Positions 1 to 8,614 of a stretch of 64,000 nucleotides of DNA are shown here, one piece after another. Positions within the stretch are counted from its first letter, which is position 1, and every line of letters begins with the position of its first letter. Origin of the DNA: Ornithinimicrobium sp. CNJ-824 (GTDB lineage: Bacteria; Actinomycetota; Actinomycetes; Actinomycetales; Dermatophilaceae); contig NZ_MKKA01000062.1 of the NCBI RefSeq assembly GCF_001942405.1, positions 1 through 64,000 on the forward strand, written 5' to 3'. Both the position numbers and the translations under genes were made by a program. The notes under the pieces were generated by a model. The model saw only the letters and a list, made by a program, of their open reading frames with translations, was not told where the DNA came from and did no database searches.

Positions 1-122
1 GCTGGGCTGCTCGTCGACCACACCAACATCATCCCGGCCAACCGCCCACCAGCCCCGCACGCCACCCCGGCACCGCGAAATGATCAGCGCTTCCCTAGCC
101 ATCGGCGGGTAGCCTGCGGCAG

Positions 123-890
123 GTGGAGGACCGGACCGACGACCTGCGGCGGGCGCTGCGTGCTGCGCTGCACGAGGACCCCAACGTGCGGCAGGAGGCG
201 GCGCTGCGGCTGGGCACCCTCGCTGGTCCGGACACCGCCGGCGAGCTGGTCGCCCTCCTCGTCTCCGAGCCGGACCTCGGTGTGCGGGAGACCCTGACCT
301 GGGCCGTCGTCCGTCAGGCCGACGCCGCCCTGCCCCACCTGCTCGCCGCCCTGGAAGGCGAGGAGCCCTCCCGGGTCCAGGTGCTGCACGCGCTGAGCAA
401 GATCCAGGACCCGACCGCCGTCGCCCGGATCCTCCCGCTGGCCGACGACCCCGACCCGGCCGTGGCCGCCAAGGCCTGGTGGGCCCTGGGGCGCACGGGC
501 GTCCCCGAGGCGGTCCCGGCGCTGATGGCCCATCTCGGCGACCCCGACGAGGCCCGCCGGCACGAGCTGACCCGGGCCCTGGAGCAGCTGGGCGCCCCGG
601 CCGTGGACGCCCTCGCGCACCGGTTGCGTTCCGGCGACCCGGTGGAGCGACGGCACGCCGCCGAGGTGCTCATGGTCGTCGGCGACCCCGACGCGCGCCC
701 CGCCGTGGACGCCCTCGTCCACGCCGTGGAGCACGACGACAAGGACGTCGCCCTGGTCGCGGTCGAGGCGCTGGCCCGGCTCGAGGTGCCCGAGGTCGAC
801 GAGGCCCTCCGCCAGCTGCGCGGCTCCTCGGACCGCTGGCTGGCGATCATCGCCGACTGGCTGCTCTTCGACCGGGCCGAGCGGCAGTAG
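123..890 (+). CDS. HEAT-repeat domain protein
   Basis: A 255-residue soluble protein made of tandem alpha-helical repeats of about 30 residues, each with the HEAT/PBS-lyase pattern (for example VQEAALRLGTL-like and AAKAWWALGRTG-like helices, with D-P-D turns). No signal peptide or membrane segment is visible. HEAT-repeat proteins are scaffolds or act in phycobilin-lyase-like roles; nothing here identifies a partner. The GTG at 123 is the first in-frame start after an upstream stop, and no strong ribosome binding site precedes it, so the start is uncertain. An ATPase gene starts 45 bp downstream on the same strand and may be co-transcribed. Function unknown. Confidence 0.8.
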   Translation: MEDRTDDLRRALRAALHEDPNVRQEAALRLGTLAGPDTAGELVALLVSEPDLGVRETLTWAVVRQADAALPHLLAALEGEEPSRVQVLHALSKIQDPTAVARILPLADDPDPAVAAKAWWALGRTGVPEAVPALMAHLGDPDEARRHELTRALEQLGAPAVDALAHRLRSGDPVERRHAAEVLMVVGDPDARPAVDALVHAVEHDDKDVALVAVEALARLEVPEVDEALRQLRGSSDRWLAIIADWLLFDRAERQ

Positions 891-934
891 GTCGTTCGCC
901 CCACCTGTCGGAGGCTGCTCGTAGCGTGGGGCCC

Positions 935-2143
935 GTGTACAGCACCGTGGCGATCAGCGGCTACCGCTCCCTGCGCGACGTCCGCCTGCCGCTGGGCCGG
1001 CTGACCGTCGTCACCGGGGCCAACGGCTCGGGCAAGTCCAGCGTCTACCGGGCGCTGCGCCTGCTCGCCGACTGCGGTGACGGACGGGTCGTCGGCTCGC
1101 TGGCCCGCGAGGGCGGGCTGGGCTCGGCCCTGTGGGCCGGCCCGGAGACCCTCGGCGGCGCGCGCCGGGGCCACGACGTGGAGGGCACCGTCCGCAAGGG
1201 CCGGATCTCCCTGCTGCTGGGGGTCGGCGGCGACGAGCTGTCCTACCTGGTCGACCTCGGCATCCCGGTGCAGGGCGGGTCGGCCTTCGACCGGGACCCG
1301 GAGGTGAAGCGGGAGGCGGTGTGGACCGGGCCGGTGATGCGCCCCTCCACCCTGCTGGCCCGACGGCGGCACCACCGGGTCGAGGTCCGCGACGACAGCG
1401 GCAGCTGGGTTCAGGCACCGGTCAGCGTGCAGGCGTGGTCGAGCATGCTCACCGAGGTCGTCGACCCGGTCGCCGCGCCCGAGCTGTGGGCGGTGCGGGA
1501 GCAGCTGCGCTCCTGGCGGTTCTACGACGGCTTCCGCGTCGACGCCGCCAGCCCTGCCCGGCAGCCGCAGGTCGGCACCCGCACCTGGGCGCTCGCCGAC
1601 GACGGCGCCGACCTGGCGGCCGCCCTGCAGACCATCGCCGAGGACGGCCGGGCGGCCCTCGACGACGCGGTCGCGGACGCCTTCGACGGGGCCCGGCTCG
1701 AGGTCGCCGCCCAGGACGGCCTGTTCGACGTCCGGCTGCACCAGCCGGGCATGCTGCGGCCGCTGCGCACCGCCGAACTGTCCGACGGCACGCTGCGCTA
1801 CCTGCTGTGGTTGGCCGCCCTGCTGACGCCGGTGCCGCCCCGCCTCATGGCGCTCAACGAGCCGGAGACGAGCCTGCACCCCTCCCTCCTGCCGGCCCTG
1901 GCACGACTGGTCGCCACCGCCTCCCGTCGGACCCAGGTGGTCGTGGTGACCCACTCCGAGGCCCTCGTCGAGGAGCTGGCCGGTGCGCTGACGGTGGACG
2001 GCGAGGACCCGCGGGACATGGACCCCGTGCCCGGGGAGGTGCCGCCGCTGCGGCTGGTCGAGCTGGCCAAGGACCTCGGCGAGACCCGGGTGGAGGGCCA
2101 GGGGGTGCTCACCACGCCGGCCTGGGAGTGGGGCCGGCGCTGA
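935..2143 (+). CDS. AAA family ATPase (RecF/OLD-like, predicted)
   Basis: A 402-residue ATPase of the ABC-like SMC/RecF/OLD superfamily, resembling the stand-alone predicted ATPases of COG4637. Visible motifs: Walker A GANGSGKSS near residues 29-37, a signature-like ELSDGTLRYLLWLAAL near 280-295, Walker B region LMALNEPETSLHP near 305-318, and a VVVVTHSEALVEEL switch-type segment near 334-347. There is no coiled-coil or nuclease (TOPRIM) domain, so it is not a full OLD nuclease. The GTG at 935 begins a typical N-terminus (VAISGYRSLRDVRLPLG). It follows the HEAT-repeat gene by 45 bp. Substrate and role are unknown; DNA repair or a cellular stress function would be guesses. Confidence 0.85.
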   Translation: MYSTVAISGYRSLRDVRLPLGRLTVVTGANGSGKSSVYRALRLLADCGDGRVVGSLAREGGLGSALWAGPETLGGARRGHDVEGTVRKGRISLLLGVGGDELSYLVDLGIPVQGGSAFDRDPEVKREAVWTGPVMRPSTLLARRRHHRVEVRDDSGSWVQAPVSVQAWSSMLTEVVDPVAAPELWAVREQLRSWRFYDGFRVDAASPARQPQVGTRTWALADDGADLAAALQTIAEDGRAALDDAVADAFDGARLEVAAQDGLFDVRLHQPGMLRPLRTAELSDGTLRYLLWLAALLTPVPPRLMALNEPETSLHPSLLPALARLVATASRRTQVVVVTHSEALVEELAGALTVDGEDPRDMDPVPGEVPPLRLVELAKDLGETRVEGQGVLTTPAWEWGRR

Positions 2144-2348
2144 CCGGGTCCGTCAGCCGGCGACTGCGAGCGTCGGCACGGGCCGGGCCCGCGGTCGAAG
2201 CACCACCCGGCGCGGGTCAGCCGGGCCGGACACCCGAAGATGCCGTGAGGACCCAGATATTTGGGGGGTCTCACGTCTGTTCGGGGGGTTCACCGATCTC
2301 CGCGTGTTTCACGGACCTCCGGCGGGAGTGCGCGGCGCCCCGGCGCGG

Positions 2349-3206
2349 TCACCCGCCGTCGAGGTCCTCGGCGGCCGGGTCGACGGGCGCCAGGTCGGGA
2401 CGCTTGCCGGTCCGGCCGTCGCCGGAGCTCTGCCCGCGCAGCCGCCGCCCGACCCACGGGCCGAGGTGCTGCGACGCCCACGCCCGGTGCTCGCGCAGCG
2501 CCTCGCGCTGACCGCGCAGCGCCTCGCGCCGCCCGTGGGCCGGCACCGCCGCCGGCGGGTCGACCCAGCCGTGCTGCCCGACGGGCACCCCGAGCGTCCA
2601 GAGCACCTGCGCGGCCACCAGCCGGTGGCCCTCCGTGCTGAGGTGGATCCGGTCCTCGGCGTACATCCGGGGATGGCGCAGGGCACCCAGGGTGTAGAGG
2701 TCGACGACGAACGACCCGGTCCGCTGCCCGATGGCCCACAGGTGGGCGTTGTGCTCCACGAGCCGCGGGGTGATCCGGCTGACCACCGGGATCCACGAGA
2801 CGTTGGCCGAGGTGAAGAGCACCACGTCGGCCCCGTCGGCCCGCAGCCGCTCCACGGCCCCCTCGAGCCTGGCCATGACCTCGGGGATGGAGACCCGGGG
2901 ACGGAGCACGTCGTTGCCGCCGGCCGACAGGCTGACCAGGTCGGGCCGCAGCTCCACCGCGGCGGGCAGCTGCTCGGCCAGGACCGCGTCGATCCGTCGC
3001 CCGCGGACCGCGAGGTTGGCGTAGCGCAGGTCGAGACCCGCCCGCGCGTTCCGGGCCGCGAGCGCGGCGGCGACCCGGTCGGCCCACCCCAGGTGCTCCC
3101 CGGGCCGTGAGGGGTCCTCGTCGGCCAGCCCCTCGGTGAAGGAGTCGCCGACCGCCACGAACCGCCGCCAGGTGCGCAGCTGCGGAGGGTCGGGACGGAC
3201 GGGCAC
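2349..3206 (-). CDS. SGNH/GDSL-type esterase/lipase
   Basis: A 285-residue protein of the SGNH hydrolase superfamily. Block I (FVAVGDSFTEGLADED) carries the catalytic Ser near residue 20; block III SAGGNDVL supplies Gly/Asn oxyanion residues; block V DRIHLSTEGHRLVA gives the Asp-x-x-His pair. These enzymes hydrolyse esters of lipids or carbohydrates. There is no clear signal peptide, so a cytoplasmic location is likely. The last 60 residues are Arg/Pro-rich and lie outside the fold. The GTG at 3206 is the first start that gives the expected N-terminal block. It is divergent from alanine dehydrogenase, 69 bp away. Substrate unknown. Confidence 0.88.
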   Translation of the reverse strand: MPVRPDPPQLRTWRRFVAVGDSFTEGLADEDPSRPGEHLGWADRVAAALAARNARAGLDLRYANLAVRGRRIDAVLAEQLPAAVELRPDLVSLSAGGNDVLRPRVSIPEVMARLEGAVERLRADGADVVLFTSANVSWIPVVSRITPRLVEHNAHLWAIGQRTGSFVVDLYTLGALRHPRMYAEDRIHLSTEGHRLVAAQVLWTLGVPVGQHGWVDPPAAVPAHGRREALRGQREALREHRAWASQHLGPWVGRRLRGQSSGDGRTGKRPDLAPVDPAAEDLDGG

Positions 3207-3275
3207 CGCGCCAGCGTATGCCGCCCGCCCTCGAGGATCCTGCGCGGAGGTGCCCATCCCTGCCAGAGTGGCCGG

Positions 3276-4490
3276 ATGAGGATCGCCGTGCCGACCGAGG
3301 TCAAGAACAACGAGTACCGGGTGGCCATCACCCCGGTCGGGGTGCACGAGCTGGTGCGCCGCGGCCACGAGGTCCTCGTCCAGCGGGGACCGACCGAGGT
3401 CAAGAACAACGAGTACCGGGTGGCCATCACCCCGGTCGGGGTGCACGAGCTGGTGCGCCGCGGCCACGAGGTCCTCGTCCAGCGGGGAGCCGGGGAGGGC
3501 TCGTCGATCCCCGACGACGACTACGTCGCCCAGGGGGCCACCCTCGTGGACGGGGCCGAGGACACCTGGGCCGCAGGCGAGATGGTGCTCAAGGTCAAGG
3601 AGCCGGTCGAGGAGGAGTACGGCTTCCTGCGCGAGGACCTGACCCTGTTCACCTTCCTGCACCTGGCCGCCGACGAGCCGCTGACCCGACGCCTGCTCGA
3701 GGCCGGCACGACCGCGATCGCCTACGAGACGGTCCAGCTGCCGGACCGCAGCCTGCCGCTGCTGTACCCGATGTCCGAGGTGGCCGGCTGCCTGGCGCCC
3801 CAGGTCGGTGCCCACACGATGATGAAGGTCAACGGGGGACGGGGCGTGCTCATGGGCGGCATCGGCGGCGTGGCCAACGCCAAGGTCCTCGTGCTCGGCG
3901 GCGGCGTCGCGGGGCAGAACGCCGCCAACATCGCCCTCGGCATGGGGGCCGATGTGACCATCCTCGACACCGACCTGGCCAAGCTGCGCACCCTGTTCTG
4001 GCGGTTCGACAACCAGGTGCGCCAGCTGGCGTCCAACACCCTGACCATCTCCGAGCTCGTGCCCGAGGCCGACATGATCATCGGCACGGTGCTGGTGCCC
4101 GGCGCCCGCGCCCCCCAGCTGGTCACCGACGAGATGGTCGCGTCCATGAAGCCGGGGTCGGTGCTGGTGGACGTGGCGATCGACCAGGGCGGCTGCTTCG
4201 AGGGGTCCCGTCCGACGACCCACGCCGACCCGACCTTCCCGGTGCACGGGTCGATCTTCTACTGCGTGGCCAACATGCCCGGCTCGGTGCCGCACACCTC
4301 CACCTGGGCGCTGACCAACGCCACCCTGCCCTACGCGGTGCAGCTCGCCGAGAAAGGGTGGGCGCAGGCGCTGCGCGACGACGACGCCCTGGCCCACGGC
4401 CTCAACACCCACGCCGGGCAACTCACCTACGCAGCGGTCGGGGAGGCGTTCGGGATCGCGGCCACCTCCACGGAGGAGGTGCTCGCCTGA
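3276..4490 (+). CDS. ald: Alanine dehydrogenase with internal N-terminal duplication
   Basis: L-alanine dehydrogenase catalyses NAD-dependent conversion of L-alanine to pyruvate and ammonia. The protein is 404 residues; the family is about 371. The extra 33 residues come from a perfect in-frame 99-bp tandem duplication (3291-3389 and 3390-3488), so residues 6-38 are repeated as 39-71. The rest is canonical: the Rossmann-like segment [20 protein letters not shown], the [13 protein letters not shown] hinge, and the conserved HMS-free C-terminal NAD-binding region. The duplicated block contains the substrate-binding Arg15 (M. tuberculosis numbering), so two copies of it exist. Whether the product folds is unclear; it could be a real variant or an assembly error. 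Confidence 0.93.
   Translation: MRIAVPTEVKNNEYRVAITPVGVHELVRRGHEVLVQRGPTEVKNNEYRVAITPVGVHELVRRGHEVLVQRGAGEGSSIPDDDYVAQGATLVDGAEDTWAAGEMVLKVKEPVEEEYGFLREDLTLFTFLHLAADEPLTRRLLEAGTTAIAYETVQLPDRSLPLLYPMSEVAGCLAPQVGAHTMMKVNGGRGVLMGGIGGVANAKVLVLGGGVAGQNAANIALGMGADVTILDTDLAKLRTLFWRFDNQVRQLASNTLTISELVPEADMIIGTVLVPGARAPQLVTDEMVASMKPGSVLVDVAIDQGGCFEGSRPTTHADPTFPVHGSIFYCVANMPGSVPHTSTWALTNATLPYAVQLAEKGWAQALRDDDALAHGLNTHAGQLTYAAVGEAFGIAATSTEEVLA
3291..3488 (+). repeat. Perfect 2 x 99-bp tandem duplication inside ald
   Basis: Copy 1 spans 3291-3389 and copy 2 spans 3390-3488; by eye they are identical base for base. The unit is 33 codons, so the reading frame is kept. Neither flank extends the identity. 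Absence of any divergence means a very recent event or an assembly artefact. Confidence 0.95.
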
Positions 4491-4566
4491 GGCAGGTCGG
4501 CCCGACGGTCCCTGGACGACGGCCCTGAGGATCCCGGACGACGGACCGGATGGTCCCCGACACCGA

Positions 4567-4600
4567 CGACGCCCGGCCCCTGGCAGGGGACCGGGCGTCG
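4567..4600 (-). terminator. Hairpin terminator downstream of hup
   Basis: A long GC-rich stem (CGACGCCCGG... pairing with ...CCGGGCGTCG, continuing through CCCC/GGGG with one bulged base and a loop TGGCA) lies 17 bp beyond the hup stop codon. It also sits 77 bp after the ald stop and may serve both convergent genes. No U-tract is present, as is common in actinobacteria. Confidence 0.7.
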
Positions 4601-4616
4601 CGACGTGTGCGGGACG

Positions 4617-4892
4617 TCAGCCGTTGACGCGGTCCTTGAGCTTGGAGCCCTGCTTGAAGCCGACGGACTTGCTCGCGGCGATCTGGATCTCCGCGCCCGT
4701 CTGCGGGTTGCGACCGGTACGGGCGGCGCGCTCGCGGACCTCGAAGGTGCCGAAGCCGGGGAACGAGACCTTCTCGCCCTTGGCCAGCTCGGCGGAGACG
4801 GCGTCCAGGACAGCGCTGACGACCTTGTCGGCAGCAGCCTGCGTCATGCCGGCCTCGCGGGCGACGGCCTCGACAATGACCTTCTTGCTCAT
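4617..4892 (-). CDS. hup: HU family nucleoid DNA-binding protein
   Basis: A 91-residue histone-like HU protein that bends and compacts DNA as a dimer. The family signature GFGTFEVRERAARTGRNPQTG is present in the expected position (about residues 46-66), with the beta-arm that contacts the minor groove, preceded by the helical dimerisation part MSKKVIVEAVAREAGMTQ. It is the short form without the Lys/Ala-rich C-terminal tail found in mycobacterial HupB. ATG start with a GAAAGGC-type ribosome binding site just upstream. Monocistronic, with a hairpin terminator after it. Confidence 0.97.
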   Translation of the reverse strand: MSKKVIVEAVAREAGMTQAAADKVVSAVLDAVSAELAKGEKVSFPGFGTFEVRERAARTGRNPQTGAEIQIAASKSVGFKQGSKLKDRVNG

Positions 4893-5109
4893 GGGTACAG
4901 CCTTTCATCGCATGGATGGGTCGCCTCACGGTAGGCAGATGGCGGGCCGGATTGCCAAGCAACACGCCCGAATCCGCGTCGTGGAGCGGAAAAACGGCCC
5001 CAGAAGCCCCCCCCCCCCCCAGCGACCCCTCGCGGGGCCTCCGCGGGGCCTCCGCCGGGCCCGACGACCTCCCTCGGCGGGCATCCACCGGCCGGGGGGC
5101 GGTCGCCCC
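4893..5109. other. Intergenic region between hup and the cobalamin riboswitch
   Basis: This stretch holds the hup promoter (not resolvable by eye) and the start region of the riboswitch transcript. It contains an uninterrupted run of about 14 C residues (5007-5020) and two short direct repeats of GCGGGGCCTCC near 5034-5055. No gene is visible. Confidence 0.6.
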
Positions 5110-5225
5110 GGGGGTGCGGTGACGAGGTCGCGCAGACGAAGTCCGGTGACAAACCGGCACTGTCCCGCAACGGTGGAGCCCCGCAGCACCTGCTGACGGA
5201 GCCGAGTCCGGTCAAACTGCACGGC
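5110..5225 (+). promoter_or_regulatory. Cobalamin (AdoCbl) riboswitch
   Basis: The core contains the conserved cobalamin riboswitch pieces in order: CCGGTGACAAACCGG paired arm (about 5142-5156), the invariant CACTGTCCCGCAACGGT segment that follows (5158-5174), and downstream the GCCGAGTCCGG arm (about 5201-5210). Known riboswitches of this class bind adenosylcobalamin and shut off transport or biosynthesis genes. It lies 110-225 bp ahead of the start of the binding-protein gene of a corrinoid importer, which is the classic arrangement. Exact ends are approximate. Confidence 0.88.
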
Positions 5226-5334
5226 GATCCGCACCACACGCCCTCGAGGACCCAGGCCGGTTCGGACGACGGCCCGCTGGATCCCAGGCCCCGTCGCTCG
5301 AGCGAAACCCCACCTCGACCGACAGAAGGACCTG

Positions 5335-6014
5335 ATGACCGACCCGCGCCCACCGCATACCCCCCACGCCCCCCTGCCCGCCCGCGCCCACCGCACCCGC
5401 AGGGTGCTGGCCGCCTCGGCCGTCCTCGGGCTGCTGCTGGCCGGCTGCACCACCGGCACCGACGACGACGCCTCCGCAGGGCGACGGCGACCGGCCCGGA
5501 CGACGTGGAGAGCGGCTACGACGACATCGCCGCCTACGGCCTGCTCACCGGGCACGTGGACGAGACCGCGGACGTGGTCGCGCAGATGCGCGCGGAGCTG
5601 GAGGAGGCGTATGCCTCCGCGCCCCAGGACGCGGGCGTGCGGGTCTACCACGAGGTGGACGACACCTTCTTCGCGGCCAGCAGCAACAGCTTCATCGGCT
5701 CGGTCTACGCCGAGCTTGGCGCCGAGAACGTCGCCGACGAGGCGGACACCGACGCCAGCGGCTACCCCCAGCTGACCGAGGAGGCGGTCGTGGCCGCCGA
5801 CCCCGAGCTCATCGTCATCACCGACGAGATCGGCTACGGTCCCGAGGACGTCGCGGCGCGCCCCGGCTGGTCGGAGGTCACCGCCGTGCGCAACGACGCG
5901 ATCGTCGTCGCGGACGCCGACATCGCCTCCCGCTGGGGGCCCCGCCTGCCGCAGCTCGTGCAGACGCTCGCCGACGCGGTCGCCGCGGCGGCCGCGGTGC
6001 CCGCCGGACGCTGA
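5335..6014 (+). pseudogene. btuF: Corrinoid ABC transporter binding protein, internally deleted
   Basis: The first 45 codons encode a lipoprotein signal (twin Arg region, then LGLLLAGC with the lipobox Cys near residue 41). About codon 48 the frame is lost near 5478. Reading resumes in another frame (GPDDVESGYDDIAAYGLLTG onward) and gives only the C-terminal half of a BtuF/FecB-type periplasmic binding fold, ending with a typical RWGPRLPQLVQTLADAV helix. Intact family members are about 320-360 residues; here roughly 140-150 residues of the N-terminal lobe are missing. So this is a deletion plus frame loss, not merely one dropped base. A GTG at 5505 could start a 169-residue fragment. It is riboswitch-controlled and heads the btuCD operon. 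Confidence 0.75.
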
Positions 6015-6051
6015 GCCCGATCCGCAGCACCCCGACGAGTCCGAGGAGACC

Positions 6052-7134
6052 GTGGCCACGACGACCGCACACCGCCCGGGCGACCCCCTGGACCAGGCGG
6101 CCGCCCGGGCGTTCCGGCTGACCTGGCCGGCCGTCCTGGGGGCCGTCGCCCTGCTGGCCCTCGCGGCGCTGGTGTCGGTCACCCAGGGCGCGGCGGGGCT
6201 GTCGGTCGAAGGTGTCCTGCGCTCGCTCGTGGGAGCCCTTCCAGGTCTGTCGGTGGAGCAGACGCTGACCGACCAGCGGCAGGCCGTCCTGTGGCAGATC
6301 CGGCTGCCCCGCACGGCGCTGGCCGCGCTGGTGGGGGCCTCCCTGGCGGTGGCCGGGGCCGGCTACCAGGGGGTCTTCCGCAACCCGCTGGCCGACCCCT
6401 ACCTGCTCGGCGTCTCCGCCGGCGCCGGCCTGGGGGCCGTGCTCGCGCTGGGCTTCGGCCTGGACCTGTCGTGGGGGCCGGTCGGCGCGCTGCCGGCGGC
6501 GGCCTTCGTCGGGGCGCTGCTGGCCGTGACCGGGTCCGTCGTGGTGGCCCGCGGGTCCTTCCGCGACCCGGCCACCCTCCTGCTCGCGGGGGTGGCCATG
6601 GCGGCCCTGTTCTCCGCCTCGCAGACCTTCGCGCTGCAACGGTTGGACCAGACCAGGGCACGGGAGGTGCTGTCCTGGCTGTTCGGCCGGCTGGCCACCC
6701 ACGGCTGGTCCCCCGTCCTGCTGCTGCTGCCCTACGTGCTCCTCGCCGGGCTGGTGCTGCTGCTGCACGCACGGCACCTCGACGTGCTGCGGCTCGGCGA
6801 CGACGAGGCCCGGGCCCTGGGGCTGAGCCCCGCACGCTCCCGGCTCGTGGTCGTCGGGGCCGCCACCCTCATCACCGCGACCGCCGTGTCGGTCAGCGGG
6901 CTCATCGGCTTCGTCGGGCTCGTCACCCCGCACGTGGTCCGGCTGCTCGTGGGCCACTCCTACCGCGTCCTCGTGCCGCTGTCGGCCCTCGTCGGCGCGG
7001 CCTTCCTCACCATCGCCGACGTCGGTGCCCGCACCCTGGCCGCCCCGGCCGAGCTGCCCGTCGGGGTCATCACGGCCTTCGTCGGCGCCCCGTTCTTCTC
7101 CTTCGTCCTGTGGCGCGGAAGGCAGGATCCATGA
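6052..7134 (+). CDS. btuC: Corrinoid/iron-siderophore ABC transporter permease (FecCD/BtuC family)
   Basis: A 360-residue polytopic membrane protein of the FecCD family with about nine to ten hydrophobic segments. Family landmarks are RLPRTALAALVGASLAVAGAGYQGVFRNPLADPYLLG and the coupling segment LGLSPARSRLV before GLIGFVGLVTPHVVRLLVGHSYR. It forms the membrane channel for a substrate delivered by the upstream lipoprotein. The riboswitch upstream makes a corrinoid the likely substrate rather than a siderophore. GTG start after the binding-protein gene; its stop overlaps the next gene by ATGA. Confidence 0.9.
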   Translation: MATTTAHRPGDPLDQAAARAFRLTWPAVLGAVALLALAALVSVTQGAAGLSVEGVLRSLVGALPGLSVEQTLTDQRQAVLWQIRLPRTALAALVGASLAVAGAGYQGVFRNPLADPYLLGVSAGAGLGAVLALGFGLDLSWGPVGALPAAAFVGALLAVTGSVVVARGSFRDPATLLLAGVAMAALFSASQTFALQRLDQTRAREVLSWLFGRLATHGWSPVLLLLPYVLLAGLVLLLHARHLDVLRLGDDEARALGLSPARSRLVVVGAATLITATAVSVSGLIGFVGLVTPHVVRLLVGHSYRVLVPLSALVGAAFLTIADVGARTLAAPAELPVGVITAFVGAPFFSFVLWRGRQDP

Positions 7135-7976
7135 CCCCCGCGAACCCTCCGTCGTCGACGTCCCCGCCCACGACCGCGGTGTCGCGGCCGTCGGCCCTTC
7201 CCCCGACCACCACGGCGGTCCCCCTGCGTCCGGTCGACGCCCTCCGGGTGCGTGACCTGCGGGTCGTCTACGACGGCACCGAGGTGCTCGGCGGCACCGA
7301 CCTGGACCTGCGGGCCGGCGAGTGGCTGGGGCTCATCGGGCCCAACGGCTCGGGCAAGTCCACGCTGCTGCGGGCCCTGGTCGGGCTGGTCCCCTCCACC
7401 GGCACCGTCGAGCTGGGCACCGGGTCGCCCCCGGGCCCCACCGACCTGTCGCACATGCCGCAGAACCCCGAGCTGCCGCCGGGGATGACCGTCGTCGAGT
7501 ACGTCCTGCTCGGCCGCACCGCCCACGTGGGCTGGCTGCGCTCGGAGTCGGCCACCGACCGCAAGGTGGCCACCGACGTGCTCCGCCGGCTCGGGCTGAC
7601 CTCCTTCGCGGGGCGGTCGGTCCGCCGCCTCTCCGGCGGGGAGGCCCAGCGGGTGGTCATCGCCCGCGCCTGGCCCAGCAGTCCCCGGTCCTGCTCCTCG
7701 ACGAGCCGACCAGCGCCCTCGACCTGGGTCACCAGGTCGAGGTGCTCGAGCTGGTCGACGAGCTCCGCCGCGAGGACGGGCTCACCGTCGTCGCGGCCAT
7801 GCACCACCTGGACTCCGCCGCGCGCTACTCCGACCGGCTGGCGCTGCTCGACCGTGGTCAGCTGGTCGCGCTGGGCACGCCCGCCGAGGTGCTCGAGCCC
7901 GCCCTCCTCTCCCGGGTCTACGGCCACGGTGCTGCTCGAGGAGCGGCGGACCGAGCGGACCCGGACCATCTCGTGA
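7131..7976 (+). CDS. btuD: Corrinoid ABC transporter ATP-binding protein (frameshifted)
   Basis: ATPase of the importer. After a Ser/Thr/Pro-rich N-terminal extension of about 35 residues come Walker A GPNGSGKSTLLRAL, Q-loop MPQNPELPPGMTV and signature LSGGEAQRVVIARA. The frame then breaks near 7672, where a C appears missing from GCC-CTG-GCC. It continues one frame back with Walker B PVLLLDEPTSALD and the H-loop AAMHHLD. A second break near 7923 (two bases missing, or one extra) restores the first frame for the end TVLLEER. The total shortfall of three bases fits sequencing error. ATGA overlap with btuC. Confidence 0.85.
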   Translation: MTPANPPSSTSPPTTAVSRPSALPPTTTAVPLRPVDALRVRDLRVVYDGTEVLGGTDLDLRAGEWLGLIGPNGSGKSTLLRALVGLVPSTGTVELGTGSPPGPTDLSHMPQNPELPPGMTVVEYVLLGRTAHVGWLRSESATDRKVATDVLRRLGLTSFAGRSVRRLSGGEAQRVVIARAWPSSPRSCSSTSRPAPSTWVTRSRCSSWSTSSAARTGSPSSRPCTTWTPPRATPTGWRCSTVVSWSRWARPPRCSSPPSSPGSTATVLLEERRTERTRTIS

Positions 7977-7979
7977 GGC

Positions 7980-8381
7980 TCACCACACCGTGGGGACGGC
8001 GGCGAGCGCCGTCAGGGCCGGGTCGGCGGTGACCAGCACCCCGGACCGGGTGAGCGCCTGAGCGGCCAGCATCCGGTCGAAGGGGTCACGGTGGCTCCAC
8101 GCGAACCCCCCGGCCAGGATCGCGTCCTGGGGGGTGATGTCGACGAGCGTGGCGCCGAGCGCCGCCACCTGCTGCTCGAAGGTCGCCACGAGCAGCTCCC
8201 CGCCCGGCAGCTTGCCCACCCGTGACTTCGTCGCCAGCTCCCAGGCGGACGCGGCCGAGACGAGCAGCTCGTGGCGGACGTCGGTGATGAGTGCTCGCGC
8301 GTGGGTGGACAACCGGTCCGGCTCGTGGACCGCCCAGACGACGACGTGGGTGTCCAGCAGGAAGGGGGCGCTGCCGCTCAC
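7980..8381 (-). CDS. PIN-domain toxin, VapC-like
   Basis: A 133-residue PIN-domain protein, a Mg-dependent RNase that acts as the toxin of a type II toxin-antitoxin pair. The first acidic residue is in FLLDTHVVVWAVHEP (about residue 10), another in SAASAWELATKSRVG (Glu about 47), and the third cluster is HRDPFDRMLAAQAL (Asp about 97-100). This is the Sll0205-like subgroup that pairs with Phd/YefM antitoxins. Its start overlaps the antitoxin stop by four bases. The stop lies 3 bp from the btuD stop on the opposite strand. TA loci are often horizontally acquired. Confidence 0.92.
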   Translation of the reverse strand: MSGSAPFLLDTHVVVWAVHEPDRLSTHARALITDVRHELLVSAASAWELATKSRVGKLPGGELLVATFEQQVAALGATLVDITPQDAILAGGFAWSHRDPFDRMLAAQALTRSGVLVTADPALTALAAVPTVW

Positions 8382-8602
8382 CGTCCCTCCCAGGCGTCCA
8401 GCTCCTCCCCCGGGAGCTCGTCGAAGAAGGTGGCGGGGAGCCGGTAGGACCCGAAACCCAGCCGTCGGGGGCGGGGGGTCACGGGGACGAGCCGGGCGAC
8501 CACGCGGTCCGCCCGGGCGATGAGGACCTCCTCGCCCTCCTCCACGCGCGCCAGCAGCGCCGACAGGTGGGTCTTGGCCTGCTGCACCTTCACGACCTCC
8601 AT
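8378..8602 (-). CDS. Antitoxin of the Phd/YefM family
   Basis: A 74-residue antitoxin. The N-terminus VKVQQAKTHLSALLARVEEG is the DNA-binding Phd/YefM fold and the segment EEVLIARADRVVARLVPV is typical of the family. The C-terminal tail (LPATFFDELPGEELDAWEGR) is the part expected to wrap the toxin. It is first in the operon, with the toxin overlapping by four bases. It probably represses its own promoter through the repeats at 8615-8637. Confidence 0.92.
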   Translation of the reverse strand: MEVVKVQQAKTHLSALLARVEEGEEVLIARADRVVARLVPVTPRPRRLGFGSYRLPATFFDELPGEELDAWEGR

Positions 8603-8614
8603 CGTCTGAGACTA

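Noticed and set aside
1..122. Possible end of a gene entering from the left
   Set aside because: All three plus frames are open for part of this stretch, but none shows a recognisable C-terminus, so no call is made.
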